Shown here: positions 11,294-24,300 of the stretch, in pieces
Position numbering within the stretch: the first letter of the stretch is position 1
How the letters are laid out: each line of letters opens with the position of its first letter
Source of the DNA: Porites lobata
Taxonomy: Eukaryota; Cnidaria; Anthozoa; Scleractinia; Poritidae
Direction of reading: 5' to 3'
NCBI GenBank assembly: GCA_942486035.1
Contig: CALNXK010000030.1
Location: 3,732,001 to 3,796,000 of the forward strand
Length of the DNA: 64,000 bases
Notes under the pieces: generated by a model
What the model was told of the DNA's origin: nothing
Database searches by the model: none
What the model saw: only the letters and a program-made list of their open reading frames with translations
Translations under genes and position numbers: made by a program

Positions 11294-14200
11294 ATGGCCC
11301 AAGTACAGAGGAAAGTCTGCTTGATTGTTATTGATGGCTGGGGCATCTCAGAGAACAAAGAAGGTGATAAGTTTTTTTTGTTTACGTTGTATTTGCCGGC
11401 CTTGAACACTCTCTCGACGCAACCGGCGATCCATGACTTCAGAAATACTCTTTCAGCAACCTATATTTTGCGCCGTTGTTAATCTCTCGATATTACATAC
11501 TCTCAATCGATTTCTTGAATCAGAGCATCGGTTGGAATCGGAGAACTTTGTATCATAGGCGTAATCGGGTAATCGCACGTTCTAAGACTCACTCAAATCA
11601 CAGCCAACTGTTAAGCGAATATTAACGCCTTGTTATCGGGTCATCGGTGACTTTTCCTCCAAAAGCTGCTTAACTACTCATCCAGTTGTTTAATATTTCA
11701 TTATGTTTGAAAATTTCATGCATGATTTTTTAGTATGTCTAAGAACGTTTAGTAACTAAGGTGCACCTTTTCTGTCCCGTGTAGTTGCGTGACATCGCGT
11801 GACTAGTCTCAGCAGACCATGCACAGCTCCAACTTGCGTGGTTGTGTCCCAGACTCCTCCAATCAAGTTGCAAGAGAAATTGAAGAGTTATTAAAATTTT
11901 TGCAGCATAATTTGTTAAGCAAGTTGTGTGCCTAGAGTATGCATTTTTAACTTGCTTGTCCAGAAGTGTTACATTAGCAAAAAAACTAGCCTGAGAAAAC
12001 AGCCCACATTTTGTGACACCACCACTGGTTTCCTCCCGAAATGACATCTGAGCAATGACTGCAGAAATTCCATACTGATGGCACATCACTACCCAGATCT
12101 GGGTAGTGCTTTCGATTGATTGAAGCAAATTTCCCTTGCGACACAACCAGTCACAGGCACTACCCAGATTTGGGTAGTGACACATCATCAGCATCGAATT
12201 CTGCATCGTTTCTCAGATGTCATTTCAAAACATCAGCTGTTTTCTCAGGCTAGCATAAAATTGACCTCCTTCAGGATGGTGAAGAGTGGAATAGGCCTTG
12301 ATTATGAATCAGAAAGGTATATTCTTCTAATCTCAAAAGATGTCCCGTCAAACCTCTCCACAATAGGCCCCTTGTGGACAGAAGAAAGTGGCCATTGTGG
12401 AGAGGTGGCCATTATGGAGAGGTAGGGGTGTAATATGACAAATGTTTTTAAGGAGTACAACATGTTCATTGAATGTTCATACTGGAGCCACGATTAATCA
12501 TCCATAAGCCATATGGATCAAATTTCACAACCATTCTTGACATTTTCGTCAGTCACTGAAAAAACTGGCTGTTGTCGAGAGGTTATTTTGGCAGTTTAGG
12601 ACACACTTTAGTGGCCATTGGCGTTATAGAGAGGTTTAAACAAGAGTCATTGTATGGACTGTTCTCCAGGACAAGAAAAAGTGGCCACTGTGGAGAGATA
12701 GCCATTAGTGGAAGTTCCACTGTACTCTGTTGAGACCATTTCAATCATGTATTTTACTGTGATCATCTCCAATTTATTAATAAATTTGCATTGTGATTAT
12801 TATTTTTAATACTTTTTCTGTCGAGGCTGGATAGGAGTGTAGGAAAAGTCCTAAAAAGGATCAATTTCAGTCTTTTGCTTTATTATTAAGCCATTTACAA
12901 TTGGCTGTCTTGTGTTTATTGTTGCATTTGACTAAGATGGGTTACTGCAATGAAATAAAAAACTTCTTTTCAGTTTTCACTGATACTTTCCTTTAGAATC
13001 ATGAATCTGCTACAGTGTCATGCTGCACTGTAAAGTCTAAATTCATGGATGAAGCCAATATTTAAGATGCTGTCCCTGCTATTTTTTGCTCAGTTCATGC
13101 TTATGCTCAATGCAACATGTGTAGTTGATGTGCTTTTTTTCTTTAATCACGCAGGCAATGCTATTGCCAATGGAACGGTACCAGTTATGGACAAGTTTTG
13201 TGCTGGCCACGACAATGCTTACACCACACTAGATGCCTCAGGCTTGTCAGTTGGTTTGCCAGCAGGGCTTATGGGTAATAGTGAAGTAGGGCATTTGAAC
13301 ATTGGTGCAGGAAGAGTTCTTTATCAGGTAAAAGCTATGATATAACAATAATACAAGTACCCTAATAAATAATCAACATCAAATTTCTCCTTCAAATATT
13401 ACTGCTTAATCAAATCTTTATTTTCTTAAGATCATGAGAATACAGAAAGAAATTTTTGTACTTAAGATAGAAATGCTGTGATGTTTGACCAAATTCTGGT
13501 CATACCTGTAAGTGTTATAAAAACGTTCTCTGTGTTGAAAATGATAAAAAAGAAGCTTTAAGCCACGTTTTACTGAATTCTGAGCAACAAGAATTAATTC
13601 AGACATTTTGACCAAGAATAATTGATTGTTTTTTTTCTGCCATTTAAAAATTGAAGAATATCTGCTTTGATATTAATTTGGGCTTCAATGTTCACTGTGG
13701 ATTTCTTATCTATGTAATATGTTAACATTTTCTTCCTTTTGCAAAATTAGAACAAGGATATTTTTTCACTTACGTTATGCATGCTATTTATTTACACATG
13801 AATAATTCTTCTGGTCTCACTATACAAAGTTTCCAGTTCAAACAAAAAATTCCTCTGTCTTTAAGAGCAAAACAACTGACATGAGGCATAATTGTGTGAA
13901 ACTATCTTTTTCTAGGATATTGTGAGAATTAACATGACTTCAGATAACAAGGAGTTTGCTAAAAATGAAGTTTTGGCTGATGCAGCTGCAAGAGCAAAGT
14001 CTGGTAATGGAAGACTTCATTTTCTGGGTTTGGTAAGTAATTAGAGCATTCATGTCAGATGATAGACTGACAGTTAAATATTTAGTTTTTGATTTATAAA
14101 AACCACTTTGATGAGAAGTTTTTTTGTAAAACACTAAAGCATAAAAGAGTATGGTGATCAAAACGTGACGTGCATCGTCGAAGGATTGTCGCCATTTTTT

Positions 14201-17200
14201 GTGGCCATGAGATCTGTTACTTCTGCCTCTTGGAAGGCCTCTGACTGAGAGAGCTTTGCAATGACTCTCTGGTTTGTCATCCTGTTATAAGGAGAATATA
14301 GCTAGAGTCTTTAACCAATTGTAGATACAATTGCACAGGGGATGAAGATTGGCTTGTGAAGAAAGAGCTAACTTAAAGCTGGCTTTTAGATTTACTAAAT
14401 TCATAAGTCTTGATAGTCTATTATGACAGGAGGCACCTTTCTGGCTTTCGTTTGGTGCCTGGAACAAGAGACAGAAAAGCATCTGCTCTTACAGGCTTAA
14501 AACTTAACTGATCTGTGCATTTAATGCTTACAAGTACAAGACCTAATTGGGACTAAAGGTTTGCACACGTGTAGATTTTCCCCAATGTTTAGTCAACTGG
14601 GGAACACTGCACACCTCTAAGACCAAAGGCAAAGTGTTCAGAATTGCTTTTCATTAATTAAACCAACTGTTGTAAGTAATTAAATATGAATAATATGTTG
14701 TCCTAATATTACTCTACATTGTTTTAGAGATGAAGTACAGTGTAGTTACTTAGAAAAAAAAAACTACCATTGAAGTTTATTGTAATTCAAAAAAATAGTT
14801 GGTTTTAACATTTTTCTTTCTCTTTTTTTTCACTATAAGCGTTTCCCTTGAGTAAGGGTTACCCTGGAAACTGAAGCAGAGACTAGGATTATATTATTTT
14901 TTTATTTCAGGTGAGTGATGGTGGTGTCCATTCACATATTACACATTTGGAGTCATTAATTGATGCAGCTAAAGAACTTGCCATTCCAAAGTGTTTTATT
15001 CAGTTTTTCTCTGATGGGCGAGATACCTCACCAACCAGTGGAGGTTTGTTAAATTACTAGTATTCACAAGGCTGTTTTCTAAGAAAAACTTGAGGAAGCC
15101 TTTAAAATTCATTGTCCCCAGTGCATGGTTTTTGTCCTAAGTCACTTAAGGTCTTTTCCAGACATCCAAGGTTCAGTTAATACACATGCACTTTAATAGG
15201 GTTTTTTGCAATAGCTTAGTCAGGTGATCAACGTTCCGTAAACATGAAAACAGTTCGCTTTTTGAAAATTTTGTTAGCTGGAACTGAAAGAGCATATTTT
15301 AATTAGGAAATTAGCTGTTGCAACAGCTACCAAAAATTAGATCGATTTGTATGGGAAAAACAATTCTTGCCACTTAGTCATGGCTGAGTGGTTTTCCATG
15401 CAAGTTCAGGAAAAATGGGGTAATCAAAAAACCCCAAAATACCGTAAAATTCCGAAAATAGGCCTCTCCATGTATGAGCCCCTCCAAACTCGTAACGCAA
15501 AAAACCCTCCTTTAAATCGCCCCCAAATAAATAGAAGCCCCCCAGGGGGCTTGTACTCGGAAATTGCCCCCAAATACAGAGTAAAACAAAGAAAAATACG
15601 GTAAATTTCCTTCCATTTATAAGGCTAGCCTAATCGATTTTGAAACGCAAATTTCCCTCCATAGATAAACCCCTCCGAATATAAGCCCCTCAAAAAGGGC
15701 TTTTGAAAAATGTAAGTCCCGGGGCTTACTTTTGAATTTTTACGGTAGTCTTATGCCAATTGTTTTTTACCCAATTTGGCATTTTTGAATGGCCAGATTT
15801 GGTTGTTTTGTGCTAAAAGGAGGATTTTCTCAGAAAACTTTGTACTTTTCTTAACAGGGCCTCATTCTAAGGGATGTATTATAAAATTATTGGTTCAATA
15901 TCTTATTCAGCCAATGCATATCTATATTACAGGGGGAGGCTTTTTAATAGTAAACCTTGATATCTTTGTCTTGTTAGTGTGAGCAGGATAGTTTACAGAA
16001 CTTCACACATACTATTAGTGGTTAGCCGACTGTGAATCTTTTTTTTTCCAGTAACCTATATAGAACAAGTGTTAAAAAAACTAAAAGAAGTCAATTATGG
16101 CTCACTTGCAACTGTGGTTGGTCGTTACTACGCCATGGACCGTGATAAGCGCTGGGAGAGAATCAAGATTGCTTATGAGGCCCTAGTCCAAGGAATTGGT
16201 GAAACTACCACACCAGACAAAGTCATTGAGGTATATAAAAAAATGTACCTCATATGAGTGTCAATGTATTTAGCACGAAAGTACTAACTGAGGTCATTAT
16301 TTTTATGTCTCCTACTTGGAGATGGAACCGCCATTTTACATGGTTTCTGAGCCACGTGAAGGTCTAGCCGTCTGCACGCAGAGCAAAGGTAGTACCTTCA
16401 TTTCTCTGTTATTTTAAGACCCTGAGTATTGGTCTGGCCTCAGGAATCGAACCCACCACCTTCTGATCTGCCGTCAAGTGCTAACTGAGCTAATCCTGTC
16501 ATGGTTAAAGATAGAACCCACTGTATTCCTCCAGAAATATTGAAGGAGCTATCTCAGCTCTCACAAGCACATTTGAATTTAATTTTCTCATTAGTAATAA
16601 ACCTATAGTAGAACTTTAGCATAAACAAGTACCTTATCTCAACAGGTCATTAAAGGACGATATGAAGCACAGGGAGACAAACATGAAACAGATGAATTTC
16701 TCAAACCTATCATCTTAGATCCAGAGGGAAGAGTTCAAGGTTAGTCCCTAACTTGCATTCCTGACAATAGTAACTGTTGTTGAAATATGCCCTTGAAGGC
16801 AGTAAAATTTACGGCATTATTTCATGGCACTGCTTTTGTTTTTGTTGGCACTCTCCTTATACAGCAATGAGTATAATAATTAAATATAGGTACTAAAAAA
16901 CTGATTGAAATGCTTTGTTAAACTTGTCAAATGTCGCATGCCATTCACCAGACAAATTTACACAAACTAACTTACATAACTTACTGTTTGTTTCTTTGTT
17001 TAGTTTTTCTTTTTCAATTTGATTATTTGTCAAGTTTAATTTGACCTCTTTCAAACCTTTTGACCTTCTTTTACATAGACTTGAACATGTAAGTGCTTCT
17101 TTTGTTAATTTTTTTATTTTGATCTTGTTCAGATGGAGACACACTCTGCTTTATTGATTTCCGCTCTGATAGAATGAGGCAAATTAGTGAAGCTTTTGGT

Positions 17201-17865
17201 ATAAAGCCACCATTTGAGACAGATGTCATTCCAAAAAACACTGTAAGTAAGCCAGACACTGAGTGTCCATCTTAGAGAAAGTTGGCAGCATTATAATTGT
17301 GTCAATTTATGTTCCTAAATCGCAGAAGATAACCACAGTTGCCTTCAGAGGAGACTAATGTCACTCCAACTGTGTTCATTTCACTAACTGTCGCAATTTA
17401 TTTATAATTTTGATAGCAATATTACTTAATAATTCCATTCATTGTTTTCACCGTCTGAGACCATAATGCACCTTGTTTCCCCCCTAAATTTTGCATAACC
17501 ATTGTCTTTGACTTTCGTTGGGATAACTTAATTAAATTCCCAGGAGAAATTGGAACAATGTTTTGGTAAAATTTTGGGGGGTAAGTAAGGTGTATTATGG
17601 CCTCGCTGAAAATGGTGAATGGCGATATAAATTGAATTTGACACACAGTTTCCTCTGCCTAGTTCCCAGTCTCTCAAAATCACTTTTTTGGGGGGATATT
17701 TGAGTTGTCACTCTCCACTCTTCCCATCATCCCCCTCTTGCACTTCTCACTCATTTCCAGTACCCCACTTTAAAAGTCTGTAGTCTCCATTAAGCATTGG
17801 AAAAGCTGTAAAGGAAGCAGTAGCTTCCTTGAAAAGCATGTTTTCTTCTTTATCATCTTTATTGC

Positions 17866-17908
<43 letters not shown>

Positions 17909-18035
17909 TCAAATCCCTTCAATAGATAAAGTCCAGAATCTGGAAAATGAAAGGAGGTACATATGCAAAGACCCTCGCCAAGATTCAGGTCAGAGGAATA
18001 TTTCGTATATGAGATATCCGAAGAAAATGTTTGAC

Positions 18036-18069
<34 letters not shown>

Positions 18070-18294
18070 CTGGTGCTCACCTGGATGAGCTCCAACATGG
18101 CGGACGGAAACCAAGAGAAACATCTGTTACCGACTTTTGCTACAAAAGCGTGAATTTATTCTTCGAGAAACTCATAAACATTAAAGTAATACTTTTTCTA
18201 ATACATGAACAGTTTAGATAGCAAAATTTCGTGAAATAAGTCATTTTTTTTAACCTACATGACAGGGAGTCTCTTGGCGGTCATGTAAATGCCG

Positions 18295-18325
<31 letters not shown>

Positions 18326-21300
18326 CTCTATCATAAAACCAAGAACCCTTTTGAAGCGAAAACTTGTACGAAAATTATTTTTCAGCTGCTCTAATGCATG
18401 GTGAAAGAAAAATCTCCGTAGGATCGATAGTTTTTTAGTTTGAATTTTAGTGACGTCATGTGAAAACCAACAATTATTGCGTTCGTCAGAACGCATCCTA
18501 ATCTGGTGTTCCTGTGGCACTAAGACAGAAATTCTCGAGCTATCACGGGCGACTGCAAATTAGCCACCCCTATTAATTTTATCAGGGGCACCTCGGCCGG
18601 GAAACTGGACTCCTTTAGACTCGATTTCGTTTCCGTCATTTTTCCGTAAGTGACGAACGCGGATCCCTTCCATTCAGATACCCTTACTTTTCTCCTTTTG
18701 AGTAACAGACGTCTTAACTTCTTCACCGGAAGTCTGCTAGGTGCATAACCGCTTGGCCTAAAAGTGAAGCTCTCGTTAATATCTATGGTTTACTCAAACA
18801 AAATGTTAAATAATCGTGTAATGCTAAGCGGCGACGGCAACAAAAACAGCCAAAAAAATGAGTAGGTCTAATTAGCAAAAAAACAACTTTGCATGTGCAG
18901 CACACTTTTTTTGTACATTTCTTTTCCGTTATTTTGCACAGTTACACGTTTTATGGAGGAAATGTTGTAACAGTATGTGTTCCTGTTCATTCATTTTAAC
19001 CTTGGTGGCCGCTAGCATTTCTCATTTTCTCACCGCCGCTATAAAACTTTCATGTTATTCTTCCAACGAAATTAGTCTCCTTTGCTTTTTATCTCTCGCT
19101 CTAGCTCTTTTTCTGTTATCCACGTCAATGTAGACATTGAAATTAAATCGAAAGAAATTATCGGCTTTGTTGTTGTTGTTTTTTTTATCTCTAAAAGTCC
19201 GGATGGCTATGCGATCGCGCGGGTACTTGTAATGCAAAATCTCACCCCGACTTACATGATGGGGTGGACGCGCGGACGATCTTCTCAGAACCAATATTTC
19301 TTGGATGCATAGATAACCAAATTTTCTTACCCATAGTACTCCGCTGTGCGCGCTTCGCGCGCGCGTGAGCGTCCAGTTAACTCCACACCTTCTCCAGCAA
19401 CGTACCTAACTAACATCAATAGACTCCCTTACAAAACTTGCTGAAAATGCACAATCTTCACACCGAGGATAATTCATGTACAACATTGCAATCTAAACCT
19501 AGAAATACGTATCTCGCAATAACCCTCGCCAAAAAAATGTTTTTTAGTAGCGCCAGTCAAGTTAAGCCCTGTCGGGCGGGGTTAGGAATTGGATGGGTAA
19601 CCCACCGCGAATAGCGTCGTGAAGGTCCATATTTTGTTCTTTCTTTTCTTTCTCTTCTTTTTTTAGCATCAAATAACTATGACACAGTACAAGAAGGAAT
19701 TTCCTTTTCCTATATTGTTTCCCCCTGTTGTTCCTAAAAATGTCCTGGCCGAATGGCTTTCTGTTCAGAATGTCCCTCAGTTCCACTGTGCAGGTAGGTC
19801 CGTGTAGACATGTCTAAAGGCTATACAGTAAACACCCTCGACTAAGAACCTAGTTTTTAAGAATCTTGGTTTTTAAAATTTGGCAGATAAGTCCCCTCTA
19901 TACAAGAACCTGTTTAGCCTAAAATTTGAAACAGGTTCTTGTTCTCTAAAATCTATTTTAAAAAATCTGTACAATTGGAAAAATAAGATAAGTCAACATT
20001 CAGGACCCTCTATGGAGACATAATTATATGCCTTACGACTCCAATCACTATCATTTTAAGAACCTGTTTGGGAATGATACAGGTTCTTACCCACGAATTG
20101 TTTCTGTACACTAAATCACGTGGTAGTCTTGATTTCAGAAAGATACAGTATTAAGAGAATTCGTCCAAGTTTTCATGACAAAATTGCTAAAGAATTGTGC
20201 GCTGACTGGTAGGCAAATGGTCTTCGAACACAAGAGAACAGAAAGGCAAATTTAAGTCCTGAGGCGCCAGCAAAAAATGTTTCTTAATAAGAGTTTTAAG
20301 CTTAAAAATCTTGACCTGATGTTTGTTTTAGGCATTCACTCTTGTTTTACTACTCGTCCTAAAAGTTGGGAGCCACTTTGATTTTTTTTTGTCAGAAACT
20401 GAAAAGTATGCCCATGTGACATTCTTCTTCAATGGTGGAGTAGAGAAACAGTTTGAAGGAGAAACCAGATTCATGGTACCTTCACCTAAAGTGGCAACAT
20501 ATGATTTGCAGCCTGAGATGAGTGCTCAGGGAGTTGGTGCAGAGGTGAGTCAAGGGTAACAGCTGGTTTCGCTACTTGCCTAGTTCGCTACCGTCATGTT
20601 CGTTCGCTACCAACATGCCGAATTCGCTACTGACTTTTCGCTGCCAAAAATTCAAAGTTTTCAAAGACTAAACGTGTAGTTAACATTTTCACGGTCTTCT
20701 AGAACCAAGAGTCAAGTAAAAAAATAAAATTCATGAATGTGAGTTCATTTAGAATGAGTCTTCTGCTGTCTGGTTTGAGTATTAAGCGTCAGGTCAATTA
20801 TTCATTTCTGCTAAATAATTTGTACATAAAACTTTAGAATTGTTTATCCCTTGGCCCATTTATTTATGAAACACAACTATACAAAGGTAAAAATAGGAGA
20901 TAGGAGATAGGTGGAGATACATGTATGCGATACATAGAAACTCTTAGCAATGACGCCTAACTTCGCACCTTCAACGTGTTGCTGTGAAAGAATTTTGTTC
21001 CTGCGAAAGGATTTCTTTTAAACAACTGATACCAATAAATACATAGCCTGCGAAAACAGCGGTCGCTCCTCGCTTCTCGCGAGGAAAGACAGCTGTATTC
21101 GCAGCTTGTTGTATCATACAAGGCAGGGGCACCCAACGACAATTTTCGGAAAAATATCTGTTCGGAAGACGAATTGAGAGCTAAAATTTTCGAAACATTT
21201 GTTGTAAAATTTCTTGCTTGCCTGCCTCTCCTAGGATTTTCGAACATCTAAAAAATGGTAAAATTGCCCATTTTCAACGGATTTTTACCCTAAAAAGGTC

Positions 21301-24300
21301 ACCTAAAATTTTCGGGAGCCCTTTTTCTGGCTAAAATTTTCGAACAGGTAAGTTTTGATCCCTATAATTTTCGGATCACTAGACTTTCAGCTAGGAAATC
21401 CGAACAGATGAAAAATTTATAGGGGATAAAAATATGCCCATATCCACTGTTTAAATACTAAAACACGTTTAACAGTGCTATGTTTAAGTGGTTTTGAACT
21501 ATCTTCTCGTTGGGTGCCTCTGACAAGGGGAATTGTCCCTGTACCATCTCCAATTTTGTCCGTGTTTTTACTATTAGTTTTTGTTTTAAGGTTTGTAAAG
21601 CTGTAAAGAGTGGCCAGTATCCATTTGTCATGTGCAATTTTGCCCCTCCTGACATGGTGGGACACACAGGGAAATATGAGCCAGCTATTAAAGGCTGTGA
21701 GGTAACAGGTGAGTCCTTCTCACTGGTATCAGATCGTTTCGCCCGAAGGTCGATTCGCTCGATGTGTATTTGTCGTTGTGCAATCCTGAGGAAAAGAACT
21801 AAGGGTGAACACAGCGACTGCACTTGTGGAATCCAAGCTTAACTATAAAATAACATCTCAAATAAGCATGTTCATCGTGTTCTTAAGTGTTGTATGTCAT
21901 CGGGCGAATCGACTTTAATTCCAGGCGAAACAATCGCAAGTTAGTGTGGTTTTTTTTAGACTTTGAATCCTCTAAGCAACCTGTTAGGGGCACCTGAAAA
22001 GCTCCATCCCCCTCTCCTCATTACTTGACCCCTTTTTTTTTCTTTCTGCGTCACCCTCAACTGACTGAATTGCTGAAAATGGTCTGTTGAATAAAATCTT
22101 TTATTTATTTAAGTTCCGGCCCTGTTGATCAGATGTTATGGTGTCAGTCGTAGTATCCCGCCAACCCACCCTCACCCCTGGTCATGTAGCAGCTCTCCTA
22201 ACCCTAAAAGTTAATTGGTTCGTTACCCTAACTGTAAAACAATGGAAAATATGATAAACAATGATGGGTGATTGTTTTCTGCGACCAGTCAGGAAACACC
22301 CTACGAGCAGCTCCTACATTACTGGGGCACCACTCACCAGCGCCAATATTATCTTGGTTGTCGTTCTCTCCGTAAACCCCATCCGTAGACGCCTTGACAC
22401 CGGGAGCAGAGGAGTTATGTTCTACGTTGATTCCAGTAACGTTCTTAGAACGAATCACCTTCTTTCACCACAGAATGTGAGCGTGTTCGTTTGAAGCGTT
22501 TGATCGTGTTACAAGTCGGTTAATTTTCCTTTTTCGGTAGGAGCGATTGTCGCCCGAAGAGCGGGACCTTCGGAAAACTCCGAACGAGGTGCGAGTTGCC
22601 GAGAAGAAAAAAGAGAGAAGAAGGCTGTATTATCGGTTATCTGTTAGTCACTTTTGGTGATCAATCCGCGGTCATTGTTTCATGCGGTTTTCGGTAGCAT
22701 AATGTATCACCCAACTTGAAACAAGATCCCTTGACGCTTCGAAAGAGCGCGTTTTCAAGGTGATTCTAGCCTGCAAGCAAGCTCTGGTCGCCCCGCTACC
22801 AGAGCGACCCGGAGAGCTAGCAGGCTAAGGTTATTCGCGCTGTGAATATGAAACTGCAATCAAGGTCGAACTACCCCTTTGCCCTACAACCAAGAGGGAG
22901 TTAAGAAGAATTGTGAATATGCCAACTGCTTCTGTAGGGGAGAATAGAAAGCGACGTGCTTTTTCATATTCTCGTCTCATTCAGTGGATTTTCCCTCGGC
23001 CATCCAGAGAAGACCAGAAAAGCCTCTGCATGCAGAGTAGAAGGAATAGGACAGGAGAGAGAAGTTTTTAAAGTCCTGTTTTGTTTGTCTTAGATAAGGA
23101 AATAGGTGAGATCTTCAAAACCTGTGAAGAGGAAGGTTATGTGTTAATGGTTACAGCAGATCATGGTAATGCTGAACAAATGTTTGGTGTGAATGGAGGT
23201 CCACATACAGCGCACACTACTAACCGGGGTGAGTAGACAGCCAATTTCTACGAGTTCAGCTCTTTAAGTAGTTAAAATCTATTAATCATACAGGCCTCGA
23301 GTCTTAATGCTATAGTAAATCAAAACTTAGACTCAGGATTTGTGGGTGAGCGAACATAATAGATATGGCGAGGACGAGGACGAGATTTTCTCAATATTCA
23401 TTTTGCGATCGGGAGACGGTTTTAACCTCCTTCAATACAAATAACCGTGCTAACTTTTCTGCTGAAAAAAAAAGTGCAATAAAGCCTCCCAGTGTAAATA
23501 TTTTCGAGAATACGCGAAAATTCTCTAAGTTGAATCTCGTACTCGAATTTAAAGGTCTCCATTAAGCGTATTTGGCGAAGACGACGCTTGCTGAAAGTGA
23601 GAACGTGAAAGCGCGTCAAAGGGTAAGGACTGAACGCGACTTCTGATGCTCAAATTGTCGTTCCGCCTTTGGTCATACTGGTTTAACTGCGCGCGCCGTC
23701 CGCCACATTGCTTTTACTTAATCTGCCCATTACGAGAGGGCGAAGAAACTGAAACACAAGGCTCCCTCTCCCCCTTCCACTGTTCAGGTGCCTTCTCTTC
23801 TGACCTCTAAGGAAGGCCCAATACTCAGGTTACAAAGTTTGGTCTAGTCAGAAAGCAATAGAACTGACTTGTTAAGTAAACATGCAAAGACCAGTCACGT
23901 CAAGGTCTTTGCGGACGAACAAGTAGGACGGTAACTTTTGAATTGCTTCGTGGCTTCTTGCAATATGATGTTATTTCATGCAAATTCAGATGCCCAGCTA
24001 GGGCATCGAATTATTATTATCAGTGATTATTTTCATTTTTTTAATTTTTTTTTTGCTTTTCTTGGCCACAGAAAGGAAATAACGAATGTCTGCTTGTGGC
24101 CTTAGTCTTTCCGCTGGTATCACTATACCTTATATTGTTTTCTCTTTGTGTTTGTTTTCAGTGCCCTTCGTTATGACCGGTGGACTCAAGTTTAAGGAAA
24201 TCACTCACAATGCGGCGCTTTGTGATGTAGCGACTACTGTGTTAGATGTTATGGGTCTTCCAATTCCACAGGAAATGACTGGGCAGTCACTGCTTGCTAA

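Noticed and set aside
11739..12206. 155-codon minus-strand open frame
   Set aside because: It lies across a palindromic MITE and a dispersed repeat. The shared peptide with the left window edge reflects that repeat.
19340..19380. Short GC-rich GCGCGCTTCGCGCGCGCG stretch
   Set aside because: A small local palindrome without flanking duplication or a second copy. Not enough to call an element.
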